Source of the DNA: Pseudomonas flexibilis
GTDB taxonomy: Bacteria; Pseudomonadota; Gammaproteobacteria; Pseudomonadales; Pseudomonadaceae
Direction of reading: 5' to 3'
Assembly (NCBI RefSeq): GCF_000802425.1
Contig: NZ_JRUD01000010.1
Location: 62,001-126,000 of the forward strand
Length of the DNA stretch: 64,000 nucleotides
Positions 57,087 through 64,000 of the stretch are shown here, one piece after another. The translations under genes were made by a program, and so were the position numbers. The notes below the pieces were generated by a model. The model saw only the letters and a list, made by a program, of their open reading frames with translations. It was not told the DNA's origin and made no database searches. Numbering within the stretch: the first letter of the stretch is position 1; every line of letters starts with the position of its first letter.

Positions 57087-58145
57087 TCAACCGCACATTC
57101 CGCGCAGCGCCTCGACCAGCGCCTGGTTCTGCTCTGGCGTGCCCACGGTGATGCGCAGGAACTGGGCGATGCGTGGCTGCTTGAAGTGGCGCACGATCAC
57201 GCCCTGCTCGCGCAGGCCGGCGGCCAGGGTGGCGGCGTCCTGTCCCGGGTGGCGGGCGAAGATGAAGTTGGCGGCCGACGGCAGCACCTCGAAGCCCAGC
57301 CCGGCCAGTTCGCCGACCAGTCGCTCGCGGCTGTCGATCACCTTGCGGCAGCAGTCCTCGAAATAGTGGCGGTCCTCGAACGCCGCCGCCGCACCGGCAA
57401 TCGCCAGGCGATCCAGCGGGTAGGAGTTGAAGCTGTTCTTGATGCGCTCCAGCGCCTCGATCAGCTCGGGATGACCGACCGCCAGGCCGACACGCAGGCC
57501 GGCCAGCGAGCGCGACTTGGACAGCGTCTGGGTGACCAGCAGGTTCGGGTAGCGGTCGACCAGCGCGATGGCGCTCTCGCCGCCGAAATCCACATAAGCC
57601 TCGTCGATCACCACCACGCTGTCCGGGCTGGCCTGCAGCAGTCGCTCGATCTCGGCCAGGCCCAGCAGGCGGCCGGTCGGCGCGTTCGGGTTGGGGAAGA
57701 TGATGCCGCCGTTGGGCCGCGCGTAATCGTCGACGCGGATCTGGAATGCCTCGTCCAGCGCCACGGTTTCGAAATCGATGCCGTACAGGCCGCAATACAC
57801 CGGGTAGAAGCTGTAAGTGACGTCCGGGAACAGCACTGGGCGATCATGCTGAAACAGCCCGTGGAAGATGTGCGCCAGCACTTCGTCGGAACCGTTGCCG
57901 ACAAACACCTGCTCGGGGCGCACCCGGTAATGGGTGGCCACGGCCTGCTTGAGGCGCTCGCCGTTGGGGTCCGGGTACAGGCGCAGGCTGTCGTTCAGCT
58001 CCGCCTGCATGGCGGCGATGGCCTTCGGCGACGGCCCGTAGGGGTTCTCGTTGGTGTTGAGCTTGACCAGCCGGGCCAGTTTGGGTTGCTCACCCGGCAC
58101 GTACGGCACCAGGTCCTTGACGAAAGGGCTCCAGAATCGGCTCAT
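57087..58145 (-). CDS. hisC: Histidinol-phosphate aminotransferase
   Basis: The 352-residue PLP enzyme makes histidinol phosphate. Typical segments are [39 protein letters not shown] and [10 protein letters not shown]; the PLP-binding lysine is in [16 protein letters not shown]. The start [20 protein letters not shown] is conserved. P. aeruginosa calls the copy at this position hisC1 (from memory). A pair of hairpins separates it from hisD. Confidence 0.97.
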   Translation of the reverse strand: MSRFWSPFVKDLVPYVPGEQPKLARLVKLNTNENPYGPSPKAIAAMQAELNDSLRLYPDPNGERLKQAVATHYRVRPEQVFVGNGSDEVLAHIFHGLFQHDRPVLFPDVTYSFYPVYCGLYGIDFETVALDEAFQIRVDDYARPNGGIIFPNPNAPTGRLLGLAEIERLLQASPDSVVVIDEAYVDFGGESAIALVDRYPNLLVTQTLSKSRSLAGLRVGLAVGHPELIEALERIKNSFNSYPLDRLAIAGAAAAFEDRHYFEDCCRKVIDSRERLVGELAGLGFEVLPSAANFIFARHPGQDAATLAAGLREQGVIVRHFKQPRIAQFLRITVGTPEQNQALVEALRGMCG

Positions 58146-58182
58146 CGCCCTTCTCTCCTCGAATGGATGCGGTTTGGCGTAG

Positions 58183-58251
58183 GGTGGAAAGCGCCGCAGC
58201 GTTTTCCACCGGCTGACATCGGGCGGAAAAGGCCGGCGGCCTTTTCCGCCC
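58183..58251. repeat. Paired hairpin repeat between hisD and hisC
   Basis: Two near-perfect palindromes stand side by side: GGTGGAAA...TTTCCACC (58183-58210, 12-bp stem including one G-T pair, CGCA loop) and a 14-bp stem with arms at 58221-58234 and 58238-58251. They share the GTGGAAAA/GCGGAAAA theme and fill most of the 112-base gap inside the his operon. They look like a REP/BIME-type insertion. Confidence 0.75.
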
Positions 58252-58257
58252 GGCGGC

Positions 58258-59565
58258 TTACTTGATGCGGTACTCGGCGCTGCGTGCGTGGGCGGTCAGC
58301 GACTCGCCGCGCGCCAGCACCGAGGCCACCTTGCCCAGCGCCGAGGCGCCCTCGGCCGAGCAGTGGATGATCGACGAGCGCTTCTGGAAGTCGTAGACGC
58401 CCAGCGGCGAGGAGAAGCGCGCGGTGCCGGAAGTGGGCAGCACGTGGTTGGGGCCGGCGCAGTAGTCGCCCAGCGCCTCGGCGGTGTAGCGGCCCATGAA
58501 GATCGCGCCGGCGTGGCGGATCTGCGGCAGATACTGCTCGGGATTTTCCACCGACAGCTCCAGGTGCTCGGGGGCGATGCGGTTGGCCACTTCGATGGCC
58601 TGGGCCATGTCGGCCACCTGGATCAGCGCGCCGCGACCCTGCAGCGAGGTGCGGGCGATGGCTTCGCGCTCCAGGGTCGGCAGCAGCTTGTCGATGCTGG
58701 CGGCCACGCGGTCGAGGAAGGCGGCGTCCGGGCTGACCAGGATGGCCTGGGCGTCCTCGTCGTGCTCGGCCTGGGAGAACAGGTCCATGGCGATCCAGTC
58801 CGGATCGGTCTGGCCGTCGCAGACCACGAGGATTTCCGACGGGCCGGCGATCATGTCGATGCCGACCTTGCCGAACACGTGACGCTTGGCGGTGGCCACG
58901 TAGATGTTGCCGGGGCCGACGATCTTGTCCACCGGCGGCACGCTCTCGGTGCCATAGGCCAGCGCGGCCACGGCCTGGGCGCCGCCGATGCAGAACACCC
59001 GGTCGACGCCGGCGATGGCGGCGGCGGCCAGCACGATCTCGTTGAGCTCGCCGCGCGGCGTCGGCACCACCATGACCACCTCGGGCACACCGGCGACCTT
59101 GGCGGGAATGGCATTCATCAGCACCGACGACGGATAGGCGGCCTTGCCGCCCGGCACGTACAGGCCGGCGCGGTCCAGCGGGGTGACCTTCTGGCCCAGC
59201 ACGGTGCCGTCGGCCTCGGTGTAGCTCCAGGAATCCTGGCGCTGCTTCTCGTGGTAGCTGCGCACCCGCGCCGCAGCGGTTTCCAGCGCCTGGCGCTGCT
59301 CGGGGGTGATGCGCTGCAGCGCCAGCTCCAGGCGCTCGCGCGGCAAGATCAGATCGGCCATCGAGGTCGCTTCGACCTGGTCGAAACGCTGGCTGTATTC
59401 CACCAGCGCGGCATCGCCGCGACTGCGCACGTTGGCGATGATCTCCAGCACGCGCTGGTTGACCGCATCGTCGGACACGCTTTCCCAGCTCAGCAGATGA
59501 TCCAGGTGTCGGGCGAACTCCGGATCAGCGGCATTGAGTCGACGCAGGGAAAGATCAGCAGTCAT
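58258..59565 (-). CDS. hisD: Histidinol dehydrogenase
   Basis: The 435-residue zinc enzyme performs the last two oxidations of histidine synthesis. Conserved parts are [66 protein letters not shown] and the zinc and catalytic region [14 protein letters not shown] with the C-terminal PEHLEL and [11 protein letters not shown]. All look intact. It starts 95 bases after hisG. Confidence 0.98.
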   Translation of the reverse strand: MTADLSLRRLNAADPEFARHLDHLLSWESVSDDAVNQRVLEIIANVRSRGDAALVEYSQRFDQVEATSMADLILPRERLELALQRITPEQRQALETAAARVRSYHEKQRQDSWSYTEADGTVLGQKVTPLDRAGLYVPGGKAAYPSSVLMNAIPAKVAGVPEVVMVVPTPRGELNEIVLAAAAIAGVDRVFCIGGAQAVAALAYGTESVPPVDKIVGPGNIYVATAKRHVFGKVGIDMIAGPSEILVVCDGQTDPDWIAMDLFSQAEHDEDAQAILVSPDAAFLDRVAASIDKLLPTLEREAIARTSLQGRGALIQVADMAQAIEVANRIAPEHLELSVENPEQYLPQIRHAGAIFMGRYTAEALGDYCAGPNHVLPTSGTARFSSPLGVYDFQKRSSIIHCSAEGASALGKVASVLARGESLTAHARSAEYRIK

Positions 59566-59660
59566 GGCAGGCCTCGTAATGGCAGTGGCTCGGGCGTCGC
59601 TAGACTATCAAGCCCGCCGCGTGGACGCCCGAGAAAAAGGCTATGACGCGGATAGGCCGA

Positions 59661-60293
59661 TCAACCGTGGTGTCGCTCGACCGCCTCGCGCAGAGTCTCG
59701 ATCAGCGCCTGGATGCGGGCGTGCTTCATCTTCATGGACGCCTTGTTGACGATCAGCCGCGAGCTGATGGTGGCGATCAGCTCCTGGGGCTCCAGGCCGT
59801 TGGCGCGCAGGGTATTGCCGGTGTCGACCACGTCGATGATCTTGTCGGCCAGGCCGACCAGCGGCGCCAGCTCCATGGAGCCGTACAGCTTGATGATGTC
59901 CACCTGGCGGCCCTGTTCGGCGTAGTAGCGCTTGGCGACATTGACGAACTTGGTGGCCACCTTGAGGCGCCCCTTGGGCTCGGGCGCGCCGACCTTGCCG
60001 GCGGTCATCAGCTTGCAGTTGGCAATCTTCAGGTCCAGCGGCTCGTAAAGACCCTGGCCACCGAACTCCATCAGCACGTCCTTGCCGGCCACGCCGAGAT
60101 CGGCGGCGCCCTGCTCCACATAGGTGGGCACGTCGGTGGCACGCACGATCAGCAGGCGCACATCCTCCAGGCTGGTGGGGATGATCAGCTTGCGGCTCTT
60201 GTCCGGATTCTCGGTGGGAACGATGCCGGCTTCGGCCAGCAGCGGCAGGGTGTCATCGAGAATGCGGCCCTTGGACAGCGCAATGGTGAGCAT
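59661..60293 (-). CDS. hisG: ATP phosphoribosyltransferase, short form
   Basis: The 210-residue enzyme commits ATP and PRPP to histidine synthesis. It has [22 protein letters not shown] at the start, [12 protein letters not shown] and the PRPP-binding region [20 protein letters not shown]. The protein ends after the catalytic domain and lacks the regulatory ACT-like third domain, so it is the HisGS type that needs HisZ, which is not in this window. The ATG at 60291-60293 was chosen; the upstream extension overlaps intergenic DNA. Confidence 0.97.
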   Translation of the reverse strand: MLTIALSKGRILDDTLPLLAEAGIVPTENPDKSRKLIIPTSLEDVRLLIVRATDVPTYVEQGAADLGVAGKDVLMEFGGQGLYEPLDLKIANCKLMTAGKVGAPEPKGRLKVATKFVNVAKRYYAEQGRQVDIIKLYGSMELAPLVGLADKIIDVVDTGNTLRANGLEPQELIATISSRLIVNKASMKMKHARIQALIETLREAVERHHG

Positions 60294-60345
60294 GGTGAAT
60301 CCTTGAGAAACGGACGACGGGAGCGCCAGGCTCCCGTCAAAGGCC

Positions 60346-61632
<1,287 letters not shown>

Positions 61633-61872
61633 TCAGGAGCGCTCGGCCCACTGGGCGCGGCTGTAGAATTTCATAGTGACGGCATGGATGCTGCCGTCGG
61701 CGATCCAGGGATTGAGGTGCGCGTAGATCTGCTGCTGGCGCTTGACCGGGCTGAGCGCGGCCAGCGCGTCGTCGATCAGGTTCAGCTGGAAGCTGCAGCC
61801 CGCGCCTTCCACTTCGACCTGCACGCCCGGCAGTTGCTCTTCAAGAAAGTTCTTAACGTCCAGTGCCTGCAT
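61633..61872 (-). CDS. ibaG: BolA family protein IbaG
   Basis: The 79-residue protein contains the BolA signature: VEVEGAGCSFQLNLIDDALAALSPVKRQQQIYAHLNPWIADGSIHAVTMKFYS (positions about 21-72, read in parts). BolA proteins partner monothiol glutaredoxins in iron-sulfur handling. The position between mla and murA identifies IbaG (YrbA in E. coli). Confidence 0.95.
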   Translation of the reverse strand: MQALDVKNFLEEQLPGVQVEVEGAGCSFQLNLIDDALAALSPVKRQQQIYAHLNPWIADGSIHAVTMKFYSRAQWAERS

Positions 61873-61935
61873 CTCAACCTCGCTCGGCGCGTTCGGATAG
61901 TACGGAGCCCTGGGCTCGCGAGCCGGGCATCATAC

Positions 61936-61980
61936 AAAAAAAGCCCGAACGTCGCGACTCACGCACTGGCGTCCGCGGGC
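61936..61980 (-). terminator. Possible terminator after mlaB
   Basis: On the minus strand GCCCG (61980-61976) and CGGGC (61947-61943) could close an imperfect stem that includes the end of mlaB, followed by seven T bases. The stem is weak, so read-through to ibaG and murA is plausible. Confidence 0.35.
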
Positions 61981-62270
61981 AGGATTTCCAGCAGCTGGCA
62001 GACCTCGGCGATCTGCCGCATGTCGGCGGGCAGCGCCTGTACCCGCAGTGTCTTCCCGGCCGCCTCGGCGTCACGCAGGAAAGCCAGCAGCAGCGCCAGA
62101 CCGACGCTGCTGGATTTCTCCACCGCCGACAGATCCAGGCACAGCGCACCACTCTGGTTGTTGCGGATCAGCGCGCGACCCTGCTCGCGCAGGCCGGGGC
62201 CGGTGCGAAAATCCAGCACACCGGCCAGTTGTAGCCGTCCGTCGGACTCGGCACGGATACTTGCGCTCAT
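61959..62270 (-). CDS. mlaB: STAS-domain protein MlaB
   Basis: The 103-residue STAS protein binds the MlaF ATPase and is needed for assembly of the MlaFEDB transporter that returns mislocalised phospholipids from the outer to the inner membrane. The core LCLDLSAVEKSSSVGLALLLAFLRDAE shows the STAS switch serine/threonine region. Its ATG overlaps the mlaC stop (ATGA). Confidence 0.93.
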   Translation of the reverse strand: MSASIRAESDGRLQLAGVLDFRTGPGLREQGRALIRNNQSGALCLDLSAVEKSSSVGLALLLAFLRDAEAAGKTLRVQALPADMRQIAEVCQLLEILPADASA

Positions 62271-62923
62271 CGGCCGCTCGCCTGCTGGGCCTCGGCGCTA
62301 TCCTTGGCCTGCTCGACCACCTGCACCCAGCCGTCGATGGTCTTGTCCAGGTCGTTGCCATTGCGCTGCATAGCCTCGGCGAACTGGTCGCGGAACAGCT
62401 TGCCGACGTTGATGCCGTTGATGATCACGTTGCGCAGCAGCCAGGTATCACCCTGCTTGACCATGGTGTAGGAGAGCGGATAGACCACGCCGTTCTGGCC
62501 GATCACCTCCATGCCGACGCTGGCGCGATCCGGCTCGGTCTGGCGACCAGGCAGGATGCGAATACCCTGGTTGTCGTACTCGAGCAGCGCGTTGCCGTAG
62601 AACTGCATCAGGCTGCGCTTGAAGTTGTCCTCGAAACGCAGCATCTGCGCCTCGCTGGCCTGGCGCGAGTACTTGACGGTCATGATGCTGCGCGAAATCC
62701 CGCGCACATCCACCACCGGACCGAGGATCTCGTTCAGGGCCTGGTAGAACGCCTCGCGGTCGGTGCGATAGCGCTCCTTGTTGGCCTTCAGGTCGCCGAG
62801 CATGCGCTCGACGCTCTGTTCCACCACCTGCTGGGCGGTGGGCGCGGCACTGGCCAGCAGCGGCAAGCCGAGCAGCAGGGTCAGGAGGGTGTGCCGAACG
62901 GCATTGATCAGAACAGTCATCAT
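62267..62923 (-). CDS. mlaC: Periplasmic phospholipid-binding protein MlaC
   Basis: The 218-residue protein has a signal peptide (about 1-26, LLTLLLGLPLLASAAP) and a Tol-toluene tolerance (Ttg2D) domain, with YRTDREAFYQALNEILGPVVDVRGISRSIM and LLRNVIINGINVGKLFRDQFAEAM (read in parts). It shuttles lipid between MlaA in the outer membrane and MlaD. Two adjacent ATG codons overlap the mlaD stop. P. aeruginosa calls these genes ttg2. Confidence 0.95.
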   Translation of the reverse strand: MMTVLINAVRHTLLTLLLGLPLLASAAPTAQQVVEQSVERMLGDLKANKERYRTDREAFYQALNEILGPVVDVRGISRSIMTVKYSRQASEAQMLRFEDNFKRSLMQFYGNALLEYDNQGIRILPGRQTEPDRASVGMEVIGQNGVVYPLSYTMVKQGDTWLLRNVIINGINVGKLFRDQFAEAMQRNGNDLDKTIDGWVQVVEQAKDSAEAQQASGR

Positions 62924-63387
62924 TGGCCCTCTTTGTTCACGGTATTGAGCAGGAACTTGCCAATCAGGTCCTCGAGTACCAGTGCCGACTGGGTGTCGCG
63001 GATCTCGCCACCCTCGCGCAGCACCTCTTCCTCGCCACCGACGCTGATACCGATGTACTTCTCGCCCAGCAGGCCGGCGGTGAGGATCGAGGCGGTGGAG
63101 TCGGTCGGCAGGTTGTCCACCGCACGGTCGACCTCGAGGGTGACCCGACCGGTGTAGCGTTCCTTGTCCAGGTCGACGGCGACCACCTTGCCGATGGTCA
63201 CACCGGCCATGGTCACCTTGGCGCGCGGCGTCAGCCCGGCGACGTTGTCGAAATAGGCGTAGAGCCGGTAGGTATCACCGGAGCCGACCGCCGACAGGCC
63301 GCTGACGCGCAGGGCGAGCAGCAGCAGGGCAAGCAGGCCGGCGAGCAGGAACAGGCCCACGCCGATTTCCAGAGTGCGGCTTTGCAT
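62920..63387 (-). CDS. mlaD: MCE-domain lipid transport protein MlaD
   Basis: The 155-residue protein has an N-terminal membrane helix (about 8-28) and one MCE domain (about 38-115) with YRLYAYFDNVAGLTPRAKVTMAGVTIGKV, and ends with a helical tail. MlaD forms the hexameric lipid-binding ring of the transporter. Its ATG shares one base with the mlaE stop. Confidence 0.95.
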   Translation of the reverse strand: MQSRTLEIGVGLFLLAGLLALLLLALRVSGLSAVGSGDTYRLYAYFDNVAGLTPRAKVTMAGVTIGKVVAVDLDKERYTGRVTLEVDRAVDNLPTDSTASILTAGLLGEKYIGISVGGEEEVLREGGEIRDTQSALVLEDLIGKFLLNTVNKEGQ

Positions 63388-64000
63388 CAGAAGTCTCCAA
63401 ACATCAGGGCAGTCAGAATGAAGTCGAGGCCGAGCACGGCCAGCGAGGCGTAGACGACGGTACGGGTGGTGGCGCGGCTGATGCCTTCGGAGGTCGGCTC
63501 GCAGTCATAGCCCTGGAACACGGCGATCCAGGTAACCACGAAGGCGAACACCACGCTCTTGATGACGCCATTCACGACGTCTTCCATGAAGCGCACGCTG
63601 TTCTGCATGTTGCCCCAGTAGGAACCCTCGTAGACGCCCAGCCAGTCCACCGCGACCATGGCGCCGCCCCAGATGCCGACCACGCTGAAGATGGCGGCCA
63701 GCAGGGGCATGGAAATGAAACCGGCCCACAGGCGCGGCAGGACCACGTACTTGAGCGGATCGACGCCGATCATCTCGAAGCTGGACAACTGCTCGGTGGA
63801 CTTCATGTTGCCGATCTCGGCGGTCAGCGCCGAGCCGGCGCGGCCAGCGAACAGCAGTGCGGTGACCACCGGGCCCAGCTCGCGCAGCAGGGTCAGCGCG
63901 ACCATCTGGCCGACGGCCTGCTCGGAGCCGAAATCACTGAGGATGTTGAAGCCCTGCAGCGCCAGCACCATGCCGATGAAGATGCCGGACACCACGATGA
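63387..64000 (-). CDS. mlaE: Phospholipid ABC transporter permease MlaE (N-terminus beyond window)
   Basis: The frame is open from the window edge to the stop at 63387, giving about 204 C-terminal residues of a permease usually near 265. Typical segments are [34 protein letters not shown] and [23 protein letters not shown] (read in parts), the latter characteristic of MlaE/YrbE. The 202-codon frame starting with a GTG just inside the edge is an artefact of truncation. The ATPase gene mlaF is expected just outside. Confidence 0.95.
   Translation of the reverse strand, partial: IVVSGIFIGMVLALQGFNILSDFGSEQAVGQMVALTLLRELGPVVTALLFAGRAGSALTAEIGNMKSTEQLSSFEMIGVDPLKYVVLPRLWAGFISMPLLAAIFSVVGIWGGAMVAVDWLGVYEGSYWGNMQNSVRFMEDVVNGVIKSVVFAFVVTWIAVFQGYDCEPTSEGISRATTRTVVYASLAVLGLDFILTALMFGDF

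Overview
The window is a high-GC gammaproteobacterial chromosome segment. It is almost certainly from Pseudomonas in the broad sense, because its gene order matches, from memory, the stretch of the P. aeruginosa PAO1 chromosome running from ampG (about PA4393) to the mla genes (about PA4455). Differences such as an added three-gene envelope cassette, a longer AlgW N-terminus and fewer genes before cysNC suggest a relative of P. aeruginosa rather than that species. Assignment below genus is inference. No gap between genes exceeds 300 bases, and I see no tRNA, rRNA, insertion sequence, prophage or CRISPR array.

1-8.2 kb: a DUF481 outer-membrane protein (cut by the window edge), an alkyltransferase-like DNA repair protein, the muropeptide permease AmpG, YajQ, a receiver/degenerate-GGDEF protein, PanE, a sensor histidine kinase and a PduO-type cobalamin adenosyltransferase. 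8.2-12.3 kb: an envelope cassette on the minus strand (LTA-synthase-like phosphoglycerol transferase, small membrane protein, BNR sialidase-like protein) that I do not recall at this position in P. aeruginosa. 12.3-20 kb: a Nudix/TMP-synthase-like fusion, a GST, argJ, secA, an M23 peptidase and dciA.

20-37.8 kb: lpxC, then the complete dcw division and cell-wall cluster on the minus strand, mraZ-rsmH-ftsL-ftsI-murE-murF-mraY-murD-ftsW-murG-murC-ddlB-ftsQ-ftsA-ftsZ. Most junctions overlap or are separated by only a few bases. Transcription starts from a clear promoter in front of mraZ, which is overlapped by three 10-bp repeats that look like the MraZ operator. rnpB and rsmI follow. On the plus strand is lpoA-yraN-gmhA/diaA-dolP (peptidoglycan synthase activation, outer-membrane integrity).

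42.7-51.8 kb: sspAB, the cytochrome bc1 operon petABC, rplM-rpsI, endonuclease V, an acyl-CoA dehydrogenase divergent from a GlxA-type AraC regulator, and an uncharacterised exported protein. 51.8-64 kb: sulfate activation (cysD-cysNC), a Nif3-family protein, the envelope-stress protease AlgW, hisG-hisD-hisC, murA, ibaG and the phospholipid transport genes mlaE-mlaD-mlaC-mlaB (mlaE cut by the edge). The window is dominated by envelope biogenesis: lipid A (lpxC), peptidoglycan precursors (mur, ddl, mraY, murA), septation (fts), recycling (ampG), synthase activation (lpoA), outer-membrane lipid asymmetry (mla) and envelope stress (algW).
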